Origin: VFZN01 sp963709325
Lineage (GTDB): Bacteria; Acidobacteriota; Vicinamibacteria; Vicinamibacterales; UBA2999
DNA: 64,000 bases
Assembly (NCBI GenBank): GCA_963709325.1
Contig: CAVPVV010000003.1
Span: 2,108,001-2,172,000 of the forward strand
Reading direction: 5' to 3'
Position 1 is the stretch's first letter. Each line of letters opens with the position of its first letter. Positions 42,220 to 51,145 of this stretch are shown here, piece by piece. The notes under the pieces are model-generated. The model did not search any database, was not told the origin of the DNA, and saw nothing but the letters and a program-made list of their open reading frames with translations. The translations under genes were made by a program, and so were the position numbers.

Positions 42220-42881
42220 TGTCTGTGCCAGCTCCCGACAGCGGATTCTCGCGGCGCGCGCTCATCCAGGGCGTTGCGACGATGCTGGGCGGCATCGCGC
42301 TGGCAGGCGGAGATCGCCTGCTGGCCTTTTCGTTCGACGATGCGGCCCTCGACCAGGCGATGGCGGAGGGCGTCGGCGATTTCAGCGCCGCGGAGGTGGC
42401 GCTGTTCGACGAAATCGCCGAGACGATGCTGCCGGCGACGTCCACGCCAGGCGCGAAGGCGGCGAAGACCGGCGCGTTCATGGCGCTGATGGTGACCGAG
42501 GCCTACACGCCACGCGACCAGCAGATCTTCCGAGACGGAATGCGGCTGCTGGACGAGGCCTGCCGCACCTCCACAAATGGAGCGAGCTTCATGCAGGCCA
42601 CGCCGGCGCAGCGACTGTCGCTGCTCGAAGTGCTCGATCGCGAACAGAAAACGGTCATGGAAGAACGCGCCGAGGCGCCGCGTTCGCGCGCGCCCGCTGC
42701 CGACGACGATCCGGACGCGGTCCCGCATTATTTCCGCCTGATGAAGGAGCTCGCGCTGCTGGGCTACTTCACGTCGGAGATTGGCTGCAAGCAGGCGATG
42801 CGATATATCGAGACGCCCGGCCGGTTCGAGCCGTGCGTGGAGATGACGCCCGGCGAGAAGGCATGGGCGGCGCATGCGTGA
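42219..42881 (+). CDS. gluconate 2-dehydrogenase subunit 3-type small subunit
   Basis: This 220-aa protein has a Tat signal (FSRRALIQGVATMLGGIALA). Family parts: LFDEIAETMLPATSTPGAKA, FMALMVTEAYTPRDQQIFRD and PHYFRLMKELALLGYFTSEI followed by the G-C-K-Q-A-M-R-Y end motif. It is the chaperone-like partner that carries the flavoprotein through Tat. The start overlaps the large-subunit stop by one base, implying coupled translation. Confidence 0.9.
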   Translation: MSVPAPDSGFSRRALIQGVATMLGGIALAGGDRLLAFSFDDAALDQAMAEGVGDFSAAEVALFDEIAETMLPATSTPGAKAAKTGAFMALMVTEAYTPRDQQIFRDGMRLLDEACRTSTNGASFMQATPAQRLSLLEVLDREQKTVMEERAEAPRSRAPAADDDPDAVPHYFRLMKELALLGYFTSEIGCKQAMRYIETPGRFEPCVEMTPGEKAWAAHA

Positions 42882-43458
42882 CCGAGGTGAGAAATGGGAA
42901 GTGAGAAGTGAGGGGCACGAACGTCGATCGCTGCTGAAGGGTGCGGCCGGCCTGGCTCTGGCGTGGATGACGCCGGTGGGCGCCGGGGCCCAGGAGGCGA
43001 AGGCGGCGCGTCCCGCGGCGGGCGATCTGCTGGTGAAGGTTGGCGATGATGGGGCGACCGCGCTGACTCCCACCGACATTACCGGCACGCCGACGCTGGC
43101 GTGGCCGATGTTTTCGGACGGCCGTGTCGTCCGCAGCGGCTCGAGGCTGAATCGGATCGTCCTCGTCCGCGTGGACCCCACCGGGCTCAGCGAGCGAACC
43201 CGGGCCGCTGCCGCCGACGGCGTCGTGGGGTATTCAGCGGTCTGCACGCACACCGGATGTGAAGTCGGCGCGTTCCTCGGCGACGAGCACGCGCTGTTCT
43301 GCGACTGCCATCAGTCGAAGTTCAACGCGCTCGATCGCGGGCAAGTGCTGGACGGCCCCGCACCGCGCCCGCTGCCGGCTTTGCCGCTGCGCGTCGTCGA
43401 GGGCAGGCTGGAGGTCGCGGGACCGTTCACGGCGAGACCAGGATCTGAACAGGGCTAG
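42874..43458 (+). CDS. Tat-exported Rieske iron-sulfur protein
   Basis: This protein is 194 aa from the ATG at 42874; a GTG nine codons later may be the real start. The Tat signal is HERRSLLKGAAGLALAW. The [2Fe-2S] ligands are in AVCTHTGCEVG (C124, H126) and FCDCHQSKFNALDRG (C143, H146). C129 and C145 are placed as in the bc1-type disulfide, which suggests a high-potential cluster. In this operon it takes the place usually held by a cytochrome c subunit of FAD dehydrogenases. It may pass electrons from the GMC enzyme or the quinoprotein to the respiratory chain; this is inference. Confidence 0.88.
   Translation: MRDRGEKWEVRSEGHERRSLLKGAAGLALAWMTPVGAGAQEAKAARPAAGDLLVKVGDDGATALTPTDITGTPTLAWPMFSDGRVVRSGSRLNRIVLVRVDPTGLSERTRAAAADGVVGYSAVCTHTGCEVGAFLGDEHALFCDCHQSKFNALDRGQVLDGPAPRPLPALPLRVVEGRLEVAGPFTARPGSEQG
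42883..42915. repeat. GAAGTGA heptamer array inside a gene start
   Basis: The units GAGGTGA, GAAATGG, GAAGTGA and GAAGTGA follow the small-subunit stop at period 7. They lie within the first codons of the annotated Rieske gene, where they encode GEKWEVRSEG. A GTG inside the repeat (codon 10) may be the true Rieske start. Confidence 0.75.
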
Positions 43459-43519
43459 CAGGTAGGAGATAGGAGACAGGAGATAGGAACCAGGAATCAG
43501 GAATCAGGAATCAGGAGAT
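43459..43519. repeat. AGGAGAT/AGGAATC heptamer array
   Basis: About nine units (GGAGATA, GGAGACA, GGAGATA, GGAACCA, then GGAATCA repeated) start directly after the Rieske TAG and reach almost to the quinoprotein ATG at 43530. The unit equals the coding-strand form of the array at 31011. It offers several Shine-Dalgarno-like sites. Confidence 0.9.
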
Positions 43520-43529
43520 TGGAGAGCGG

Positions 43530-45302
43530 ATGCGTTTCAGCCAGGGGTTTGGACTCATCGTCGGCGCGGTAGTTCTGGGAGCGAGCGCAATCTTGGCCGG
43601 TCAGCGTCCTGCACCGCCGCCTCCGCCACCGGCGTCGCCGCTGCCGATGCCGGCAATCCTGAAGACCTATCCACCCGTCACGGCGGACCGGCTCCTCAAG
43701 CCCAAAGACGACGACTGGCTGATGATCCGCCGGACCTACGACGGCTGGGGCTACAGCCCGCTCGATCAGATCAACGCGGGCAACGTCTCGCGGCTTCAGC
43801 CTGTCTGGATCTTCTCCACCGGCGCGGTCAACGGCCACGAGGCACCGCCGATCATCAACGGCGGCGTGATGTTCGTCTCGACGCCCGGCAACCAGGTGAT
43901 CGCCGTCGAAGCCAGGACCGGCCATCTCCTCTGGCGTTACCGGCGCCCGCTCCCCGAGGACGTCGTCGTCATGCATCCGACGTCGCGCGGCGTGGCGCTC
44001 TACAACGACAAGGTGTATCTGGCCGCCAACGACGGGACGCTCGCCGCGCTCGACGCGCGCACTGGCAAGGAAGTGTGGACCGCTGACGTCGGCGACAACC
44101 AGAAGGGCTACTACATGACGCTGGCGCCGATGGTCGCCGAAGGCCTGGTGCTCATCGGCGCGTCCGGCGGCGAGTTCGGCATTCGCGGGTTCGTCGCGGC
44201 CTACGACGCCGAGACCGGCAAGGAGGCGTGGAAAACCTTTACCGTGCCCGCTCCGGGTGAGCCTGGCAGCGAGACGTGGCCAAAGGGCGATCAGTGGAAG
44301 ACCGGCGGCGCTCCCGTGTGGGTCACGGGCAACTACGATCCGGAGTCGAAGGTCGCCTACTGGGGCACCGGCAACGGCGGGCCGTGGATGGGCGATCAGC
44401 GGCCCGGCGACAACCTCTACACCGCATCCACGATCGCGCTTGACGTGATGACCGGCCGCATCCGCGGCCACTTCCAATACCACCCGAATGACTCGTGGGA
44501 CTGGGACGAGGTGTCGCCGCCGATTCTCGTGGACTACCGGCGCAACGGCCGGACGATCAAAGGACTGATCGACGTCGCGCGCGATGGCTATCTCTGGTTC
44601 CTCCAGAGAGGCGACGGGCCGATCTCATTCGTCGAAGGCAAGCCCTACGTTCGCCAGACCGTGTTCCGCGGTCTGGATCCGAAGACCGGGCGTCCCGACG
44701 TCGATCCCGATCGCAAGCCGGCAACCGGCAAGAAGGCCGAGAACATCTGCCCCTCGCACTGGGGCGGCAAGAACTGGCCGCCGATCGCGTTCAGCCCGAA
44801 GACGCGGATGATCTACATCCCCGCCAACGATAACCTCTGCGACTTCATTACCGGCCTCGAGGTGGAGTACGAAGCAGGCGAGCGATACATGGGCGCGCAG
44901 AGCGGCCTGTCGCTCGCGCCCGGCGCGGACCATGTTGGCGAAGTGCAGGCCTGGAACGTCGACACCGGCCAGCGCGTCTGGACGCACAAGTACCCTTCGT
45001 CCGCGACGTGGGGATCGATGCTCGCGACCGGCGGCGGGCTCGTATTCAGCGGCGGCACCAACGATCGCAAACTGCACGCATTCGACGCACACAACGGCAA
45101 GCTGCTGTGGGAGTTCCCCACGAACTCCGGCGTGCTCGCGCCGCCGACGACTTTCACGGTCGATGGCAAACAGTACGTGGCGATTCAGTCTGGCTGGGGC
45201 ATCGATTCACGCCTGATCCAGGGACGCCTGAACGCAATTACCGGCGGGAAATATCCCGAGGTGCCGGAAGGCGGCGCCATCTGGGTGTTCGCGCTGCCTT
45301 GA
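43530..45302 (+). CDS. PQQ-dependent alcohol/sugar dehydrogenase with lanthanide-type Asp pair
   Basis: This 590-aa protein comprises a signal peptide, a proline-rich linker (PAPPPPPPASPLPMP) and an eight-bladed quinoprotein propeller. Motifs: YSPLDQINAGNVSRLQPVW, VIAVEARTGHLLWRYRRPL, ETWPKGDQWKTGGAPVWVTG, NYDPESKVAYWGTGNGGPW and FQYHPNDSWDWDEVSPPILV. The catalytic Asp is D324 in S-W-D-W-D. The second Asp two residues later (D326) is the residue that marks lanthanide-dependent enzymes such as XoxF, where calcium enzymes have Ala. There is no fused cytochrome c domain, so electrons must leave to a separate carrier. It is last in the sugar-oxidation operon. The substrate is unknown. Confidence 0.9.
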   Translation: MRFSQGFGLIVGAVVLGASAILAGQRPAPPPPPPASPLPMPAILKTYPPVTADRLLKPKDDDWLMIRRTYDGWGYSPLDQINAGNVSRLQPVWIFSTGAVNGHEAPPIINGGVMFVSTPGNQVIAVEARTGHLLWRYRRPLPEDVVVMHPTSRGVALYNDKVYLAANDGTLAALDARTGKEVWTADVGDNQKGYYMTLAPMVAEGLVLIGASGGEFGIRGFVAAYDAETGKEAWKTFTVPAPGEPGSETWPKGDQWKTGGAPVWVTGNYDPESKVAYWGTGNGGPWMGDQRPGDNLYTASTIALDVMTGRIRGHFQYHPNDSWDWDEVSPPILVDYRRNGRTIKGLIDVARDGYLWFLQRGDGPISFVEGKPYVRQTVFRGLDPKTGRPDVDPDRKPATGKKAENICPSHWGGKNWPPIAFSPKTRMIYIPANDNLCDFITGLEVEYEAGERYMGAQSGLSLAPGADHVGEVQAWNVDTGQRVWTHKYPSSATWGSMLATGGGLVFSGGTNDRKLHAFDAHNGKLLWEFPTNSGVLAPPTTFTVDGKQYVAIQSGWGIDSRLIQGRLNAITGGKYPEVPEGGAIWVFALP

Positions 45303-45314
45303 CGAGAACCCGAC

Positions 45315-45356
45315 AAGGCAAAAGGCAAAAGGCAGAAGGCAGAAGGCAGAAGGCAG
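45315..45356. repeat. AAGGCAA/AAGGCAG heptamer array
   Basis: Six units (two AAGGCAA, four AAGGCAG) start 12 bp after the quinoprotein stop. It closes the operon. Confidence 0.9.
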
Positions 45357-45371
45357 AAACAAAAAGGGGAC

Positions 45372-45418
45372 GGTAATTGCGCGTGCAATCACAAGAAGAG
45401 CCGTCGCGCTGAATTACC
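45372..45418. repeat. GGTAATT inverted repeat with inner palindrome
   Basis: GGTAATT (45372-45378) and AATTACC (45412-45418) frame a stretch that itself holds the palindrome ATTGC-GCGT-GCAAT (45376-45389). It follows an AAAAAGGGGAC sequence and resembles half of a REP-like or transposase-associated element. No transposase is near. Confidence 0.45.
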
Positions 45419-45499
45419 AAATTGTCTGGGCAAGTACATTGCAGTCAGCTTGAGGGCCAAATATGTATTCGCCGCAATTCAGCGGCAAGAGGCCCTCAA

Positions 45500-48151
45500 A
45501 TGCCGAATCGACATCCAGCCCCCGGTGCGATCGCGACAGTCCTCGTACTTCTCTGTCTCGTTTCGATCCAGTCGTCTTCAGTTCAGGCCCAAGCGGGCAA
45601 TCCCTGGTCGGGCATCGCCGCCGACGAAGCGCGTCCGATGGCCGGACCCGTGGCCATCGAGTCCTTCGCGACGGATGTTGGGCCGCGCGCGCTCAGCGCC
45701 GACGGTCGCTACGTGGTCTTTCAATCCATTTCAGCGCTGGCCGCGGGTGACAACAACAGCGACGTCGACGTGTACCTGCGCGATCGCCAGACCGGCGCGT
45801 TGACCCGCGTCAGCACCACCCCCTTCGGCGGCGATGCCAACGGGTCGAGCTTCTCGTCGACGCTCTCATCGAACGGGCGCTACGTCGCGTTTCTCTCTGT
45901 GGCGAGCGATCTGGTACCGGGAGATCAGAACGACTGGACCGACTGCTTCGTCTACGACCGCGAACTTCAGACCACGACCCGTGTGAACGTCGGGCCCGCC
46001 GGCGAGGAGAGCGTCACGGGCTGCGCAGCGATGGGAATCAGTGCCGACGGACGCTACGTGGTCGTGGACGGGCTGTTCGATGGCGGGTCGTCCAATCGTG
46101 TCTGGGTTCGCGATCGCGATTCCGACGGAAACGGAATCGTCGGCGAAGCCGGAACCGAGACGATGACCGAGATTCCCTACCCGTCGCCGTCAGGCACCGA
46201 GCAGCTCTTCGGCCTCGGCTGGATGACGATCAGCGACGACGCGCGCTACGTGTCGTTCACGCCCGAGGTCTACACCGAGGACTGGCAGTACCTGGGCACG
46301 CGCCTCTACGTCCACGATCGCGCAACCGGGGTCACGACCCTGATCGGTCCAGCGGGCAGCACCCCGGCAGCGCCTCTCTACGCCACGGCGCCGGACTTCG
46401 GTGATGGCGTCCTCGCCTACGTCACCAACGAGCCGAACCTGGCGCCAGGCGATACCAGCCTCGATCTCGACGTCTTCGTGATCAACCTGCTGACCGGCGG
46501 CCGTTCACGCGTCGCCTTGACCCACGCGGGTGCGCCGACGCTTTTCCAGTCGTTCTCGCCGGCGATCAGCCGCGATGGCCGTTTCGTGACCTTCGTCGGC
46601 TCCGACATGGCGCCGGGAGGCGTCGAGAAGCGCGACGTCTACGCCGTCGATCGAACCCTCGGACAATCGTTCCTCGTCAGCGCTCGACCCGACGGCAGCC
46701 GGGCCACGCGCGTCGGTGATTACCCGTCGATCAGCGACGATGGTTCGGCGATCGCGTTTCTGGCCGGTCCCGACCTGCTGCTGGAACACACGGGTAATGA
46801 CGGCGTGTTCGTCGCCACCGACTTCGGCCTGTCGCCGGCAACGCTGGACGTCAGACCCGACGGCGAGACGACGGCCATCCACCTCCACGCTCCGGCCGCG
46901 ACCGGATGGGAAGTCAGGAGCGCAACCCTCGGCGCGCCGATCAACTTGCTCCAGTTGTCGCCGACATCAGGTGCCGGCGCAGGAGTGATCGACGTGACGC
47001 TGCCGGGTAATCACACCGGCGCAGCCCGTGAGTATCGCGTCATCGGCGGGTCCGAGCAGGTCGTCGTCCGCCAGCCGAGCGGCCCCGAGGTGGTATCGCT
47101 CGATCCGGCGGAAGGCCCTCCCGCCGGCGGCACCGCAGTGACGATCGTCGGGAATGGCTTCTCGCCCGATGCAACCGTGCAGTTCGGCGGCCAGCCGGCG
47201 ACGGACGTCGTCGTCGCGAATTCGAACCTCATTCACGCTGTCACGCCGCCCGGCGTAGGCCACGTGGACGTTGTCGTAACCAATGGCGACGGGCAATTGA
47301 CGAGGCTTGCGCTTGCGTTCACCTATTTCAGCGCGCCGACAGTCACTGTCCCCTCGGCCGCCGGTGTCTTCGGCGGATCGGCCGACCTCCGTGCCACGTT
47401 GACCAGCGCGGGCGGACCGCTGGCCGGCAGGCTGCTGCGCTTCTTCGTCGATAACGTCAGCGTCGGGACGGCGGCGACTTCGGCGTCGGGCCAGGCGACA
47501 GTGACGTTCGCACTTGGAAGCCGTACGGTCGGGCCGTACGCCGTGCGTGTCGACTTCGATGGCGATGCGACCGCAAGCGCGGCGAGTGGCTCGGGCAACC
47601 TGAACGTCGGCCCAGCATCGCTCAGCGTCCGTGCCGACAACGTGACGAAGCCGTACGGACAAGCCTTGCCGGCGTTCACCGTCACGCCAACCGGGTTGGT
47701 CAATGGCGACACGCTGGCCTCGTTCGGCACGCTCACGTTCGTCACGGCCGCGGCGTCGACGAGCGCGCCAGGCTCGTATCCGGTCACGCCGGGCGGGCTG
47801 TCATCGGCCAACTACACCATCACGTTCGTGGCTGGCACAGTCACCGTCGTCAAGGCGGATACGACGGTGTCGGTGATCGTTGCTGTCAACCCCTCGAAGC
47901 GGGGGAACGATTACGACCTCAGCGCTACCGTGGGCGTCGTTGCCCCGGGGGCCGGCACGCCAACCGGTTCGGTCAGCTTCTATGATGGCGGTGACCCGGT
48001 GGGGAGCGCGCCGCTTCAGGGCAACAGCGCGGTGGTCACGGTGAAGCTCCCGCGACGCGGGCGACTGATCTCGGCGGTTTACACCGGCGATCTCAACTTC
48101 GCTCCGTCGGGCGGAAGCGAGGTCCTGGCTTCGACCACGCCGAAACGCTGA
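45500..48151 (+). CDS. large secreted PD40-propeller / IPT / Ig-like repeat protein
   Basis: The protein is 883 aa from the ATG at 45500, which follows AAGAGG and gives a proper signal peptide (GAIATVLVLLCLVSIQSSSV). Residues about 60-460 are TolB/PD40-type blades with the repeated D-G-R-Y-V-x-F signature (LSADGRYVVFQSISALAAGD, LSSNGRYVAFLSVASDLVPG, ISRDGRFVTFVGSDMAPGG). An IPT/TIG domain follows (VVSLDPAEGPPAGGTAVTIV), then Ig-like repeats (LRATLTSAGGPLAGRLLRFF), an MBG-type repeat (VTKPYGQALPAFTVTPTGLV) and a final Ig3-type domain (TGSVSFYDGGDPVGSAPLQG). It is an extracellular, probably binding or adhesive, protein. No catalytic site is visible. Confidence 0.85.
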   Translation: MPNRHPAPGAIATVLVLLCLVSIQSSSVQAQAGNPWSGIAADEARPMAGPVAIESFATDVGPRALSADGRYVVFQSISALAAGDNNSDVDVYLRDRQTGALTRVSTTPFGGDANGSSFSSTLSSNGRYVAFLSVASDLVPGDQNDWTDCFVYDRELQTTTRVNVGPAGEESVTGCAAMGISADGRYVVVDGLFDGGSSNRVWVRDRDSDGNGIVGEAGTETMTEIPYPSPSGTEQLFGLGWMTISDDARYVSFTPEVYTEDWQYLGTRLYVHDRATGVTTLIGPAGSTPAAPLYATAPDFGDGVLAYVTNEPNLAPGDTSLDLDVFVINLLTGGRSRVALTHAGAPTLFQSFSPAISRDGRFVTFVGSDMAPGGVEKRDVYAVDRTLGQSFLVSARPDGSRATRVGDYPSISDDGSAIAFLAGPDLLLEHTGNDGVFVATDFGLSPATLDVRPDGETTAIHLHAPAATGWEVRSATLGAPINLLQLSPTSGAGAGVIDVTLPGNHTGAAREYRVIGGSEQVVVRQPSGPEVVSLDPAEGPPAGGTAVTIVGNGFSPDATVQFGGQPATDVVVANSNLIHAVTPPGVGHVDVVVTNGDGQLTRLALAFTYFSAPTVTVPSAAGVFGGSADLRATLTSAGGPLAGRLLRFFVDNVSVGTAATSASGQATVTFALGSRTVGPYAVRVDFDGDATASAASGSGNLNVGPASLSVRADNVTKPYGQALPAFTVTPTGLVNGDTLASFGTLTFVTAAASTSAPGSYPVTPGGLSSANYTITFVAGTVTVVKADTTVSVIVAVNPSKRGNDYDLSATVGVVAPGAGTPTGSVSFYDGGDPVGSAPLQGNSAVVTVKLPRRGRLISAVYTGDLNFAPSGGSEVLASTTPKR

Positions 48152-48216
48152 CCCTGTCGAGGGCCCGGGGCGAACGCGCCTCGGGATCCTCGGTCTATCT
48201 CGTCGTCGCGCGCTCA

Positions 48217-50505
48217 TCAGCGGCCGCGAGTGGCGGCCTGCTCGGCGATCGCCGTGGCTCGATCGACGAGCGCGGCTTGCGCGGTGAGCGCCTCGGCCAC
48301 TCGCACGATCTCCGCATCGGCCTGCTGGTAACGTTTCAGCTCAATCGACTCGCGCACGCCGGGAATCGTCTTGACGTCGTAGCCGGTGTAGATGCCCGGC
48401 GCGTAGAGCAGATGCTTGAACCACGGGCGCCCGGGCAACCCGGCGGAGTTGGTCAGGCTGCGCTCGCTGTCGATCAGCAGGCGATCGAGGGCACGCGCCG
48501 CCTCCGGCGCTGGGTGGCCGTCGCCGCTCAATAACTTCTCGACGGCGCTGTGATAACGGCGGGCGCTCTCGGTCAGCGTGTCGAGGGCGTTCTCGAGCGG
48601 TGCGAAGTTGAGATGTGGCGGCACCGGCTCGGTCGTCGGGGCCACGGTCGGCCGGCGGGGATCGAACGTCGCCCGGAACACGCCTTCCTCGATCTGCCGG
48701 TTCCGCTCGGCGATGGCGTCCTGCCTGGCCTTCAGCAGTTCGCGCAGCTCCTTGAGGTACAACCGGACCGCGTCCGCGGTTCCCCGGAAGTCGAACGGCA
48801 GTACGTCGGCGCTTGCGAGCCGCATCACGGTGGTGCCGATCGTTTGCGACATCGCCACGCCGTAAGCGAAGTTGGTGTCGGCAAAGTGCGTGTACCAGTA
48901 GAAGTCGTCGTAGATGGAGTGATAAACCCCGCCGTCGTCCGCACCGCCGTAGCCGAGATCCAGCGTCGCGATCCCGAGATGGTCGAGGAACGCCGTGTAA
49001 TCGGTGCCTGAGCCCAGGGCGTCGATCCGCAGGTCATCGCGCTCGCGGAGCTCGGTTCGCGCCTCGGCGTTCGGGGCGGTGGACAGGCGCTGCAGCTGCT
49101 TCCGCTTCCAGACCGACATCTTTGCGTCGGGATCGTCGATGCTCTTCGCCACGTCGTTGACGAAGTGCTCGAGCGAATGCGAGCCGCCCATGCTGAGGAA
49201 GCCGCGGCCATTGCCGTCGCTGTTGATGTAGACGGCCGCGTGCTGCCGCAGCTCGTCGGCGTGAGCCTCGGCCCATTCCGTCGAACCGAGCAGCATCGGC
49301 TCCTCGCCGTCCCAGATCGCGTAGACGAGCGTGCGCGCCGGTTTCCAGCCGCGCTTGACGAGCGTCGCGAAGGCGCGGGCCTCCTCGAGCAGGGCCACCG
49401 CGCCTGACACCGGGTCGTCGGCGCCGTTGACCCAGCCGTCGTGATGGTTGCCGCGGATGACCCACTCGTCGGGATGGGTGGCGCCTGGAATCCGCGCGAT
49501 GACGTCGTAGGCCGGGACCAGATCCCAGTTGAACTGCAGCCGCATGTGCACTTTCGTAGGACCGGGGCCGACGTGATAGGTGATCGGCAACGCGCCCCGC
49601 CATCCCGCCGGCGCCAGCGGCCCGGTGAGCGCGGCAAGCAGCGGCTGGGCATCGCCGTACGAAATCGGCAGGACCGGGATCTTGGTGATCGTCGCCGCGT
49701 CCTTGCGATCGAGACGCGTGGCGCCAGGGGTGGCGCCGACTCCGGGCGTGAGCGGATCGCCGGGATAGAGCGGCGCGTCCATCACGCTGCCGCGCTGCAC
49801 TCCGTCCTTCGGCCGCATCGGGCCGGCCGGGAAGACGTCGCCGCCGAAGTAGCCGTCGTCGCGCGGGTCCGAGTAGATGATGCACCCGACGGCGCCGTGC
49901 TCGGCCGCCACCTTCGGCTTGATGCCGCGCCACGAATTGCCGTAGCGCGCGATGGCGATCGCGCCCTTCACCGACACGCCGAGCCGTTCCAGTTCTTCGT
50001 AGTCGTCGGGCAGGCCGTAGTTGACGTAAACGATCGGCGCGGTCACGTCCCCATCGATCGAATAGGCGTTGTAGGTGGGGAGCTGCTCGCCCTTCTGATT
50101 GCTGGTCGGGTCCGTGTCGAGCGGCGGCTCCTCGAGCCGCAACGTGAACTTGGTCGGCTCGAGCATCTCGACGAGACGCTCCTTCGGAGTGGGAAACAAA
50201 ACGTCGAAGCGCTCGATCCGGGCGTCCAGGCCCCATTCCTTGAGCCTGGCGAGCATCCACTCCGCGTTGGCCTTGCCGTAGGGCGAGCCCACGTGGTGAG
50301 GCCGCGCCGTCAGGCGCTGCATGGTCTCCCGCATCACATTGGGATCGGGCAAGCCGCGGAACGCCTGCTCCCACTCGCGTTGGAGTCGCGTCGACGCGGT
50401 GGCAAAGCCCGGAACGCGGTCGTCCTGTCCGCGGCCGACGCCGGAGAAACAGGTGAACAGACACAGGAGCACGAGAGCGCTGGCGCGTCGCATGGGAGGC
50501 CTCAC
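48217..50505 (-). CDS. glutamate-carboxypeptidase-II-like M28 peptidase
   Basis: This 762-aa protein has a signal peptide (ALVLLCLFTCFSGVGRGQ). PA domain: GDVTAPIVYVNYGLPDDYEE and KGAIAIARYGNSWRGIKPKV. The M28B catalytic domain has zinc ligands in VIRGNHHDGWVNGADDPVSG, YAIWDGEEPMLLGSTEW, AVYINSDGNGRGFLSMGG and GGVYHSIYDDFYWYTHFAD. A C-terminal helical TFR-type dimerisation domain follows (residues about 580-760). This three-domain layout is that of human PSMA/GCPII, which removes C-terminal Glu from N-acylated peptides or folates. Transferrin receptors lack these zinc ligands, so this one should be active. It is periplasmic and monocistronic. Confidence 0.92.
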   Translation of the reverse strand: MRPPMRRASALVLLCLFTCFSGVGRGQDDRVPGFATASTRLQREWEQAFRGLPDPNVMRETMQRLTARPHHVGSPYGKANAEWMLARLKEWGLDARIERFDVLFPTPKERLVEMLEPTKFTLRLEEPPLDTDPTSNQKGEQLPTYNAYSIDGDVTAPIVYVNYGLPDDYEELERLGVSVKGAIAIARYGNSWRGIKPKVAAEHGAVGCIIYSDPRDDGYFGGDVFPAGPMRPKDGVQRGSVMDAPLYPGDPLTPGVGATPGATRLDRKDAATITKIPVLPISYGDAQPLLAALTGPLAPAGWRGALPITYHVGPGPTKVHMRLQFNWDLVPAYDVIARIPGATHPDEWVIRGNHHDGWVNGADDPVSGAVALLEEARAFATLVKRGWKPARTLVYAIWDGEEPMLLGSTEWAEAHADELRQHAAVYINSDGNGRGFLSMGGSHSLEHFVNDVAKSIDDPDAKMSVWKRKQLQRLSTAPNAEARTELRERDDLRIDALGSGTDYTAFLDHLGIATLDLGYGGADDGGVYHSIYDDFYWYTHFADTNFAYGVAMSQTIGTTVMRLASADVLPFDFRGTADAVRLYLKELRELLKARQDAIAERNRQIEEGVFRATFDPRRPTVAPTTEPVPPHLNFAPLENALDTLTESARRYHSAVEKLLSGDGHPAPEAARALDRLLIDSERSLTNSAGLPGRPWFKHLLYAPGIYTGYDVKTIPGVRESIELKRYQQADAEIVRVAEALTAQAALVDRATAIAEQAATRGR

Positions 50506-50645
50506 GGGAAGGGGGATTTACCGGGAGTATAGAGCTGCCCGTCACCTCACGTGCGAGGCATCACGACAGTCGTGCAGAACCGGCGATGGGGGCTCCTGCA
50601 GGCGTATACTCTGGCGTCGTCCGCAACCGCCAAGGAGGTAAGTCG

Positions 50646-51125
50646 ATGCGAGCTCGCTCCCTCGTCGTCGCCGGCGCCGTGTTCCTTGTCTCCGTACTGG
50701 CCGTCCACGCTGCGGCACAGGTGCCCGACCCGTGGATTGGTACCTGGAAGCTGAATACCGCCAAGTCGAAATACAGTCCCGGCCCCTCGCCCAAGAACGG
50801 CCGCATCGAGATTACTGCCGCCAAGGGTGGCATCCATCAGACCACCAGGACCGATCCGCTGACCGGCCCGTCGACGACGTCCGAGATCACGGCGATGTTC
50901 GACGGAAAGGACTACCCGATAAAGGGCAACCCCAACGCCGACACGCAGGCCTTCACGAAGATTGACGACCACAGCTACCAGGTCGTCTCCAAGAAGGCCG
51001 GCAAGGTGACGCTCACGGCCAAGGTCGTCTACTCGCCGGACGGGAAAACGCGGACCACCACACAGACCGGAACCGACGCCCAGGGCCGGGCCGTCAACAA
51101 CACGATCGTCTACGCGAAGATGTAG
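50646..51125 (+). CDS. small exported lipocalin-like protein of unknown function
   Basis: This 159-aa protein has a strong Shine-Dalgarno (AAGGAGG) 7 bp before the ATG and a signal peptide (MRARSLVVAGAVFLVSVLAV). The mature start DPWIGTWKLNTAKSKYSPGP has the G-T-W-K-L-N motif of lipocalin-like small exported proteins, followed by beta strands (GRIEITAAKGGIHQTTRTDP, YQVVSKKAGKVTLTAKVVYS). Its function is unknown. It lies 20 bp before the second GMC gene and may be co-transcribed with it. Confidence 0.78.
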   Translation: MRARSLVVAGAVFLVSVLAVHAAAQVPDPWIGTWKLNTAKSKYSPGPSPKNGRIEITAAKGGIHQTTRTDPLTGPSTTSEITAMFDGKDYPIKGNPNADTQAFTKIDDHSYQVVSKKAGKVTLTAKVVYSPDGKTRTTTQTGTDAQGRAVNNTIVYAKM

Positions 51126-51145
51126 CATCCCGCCAGGCGCTGACG

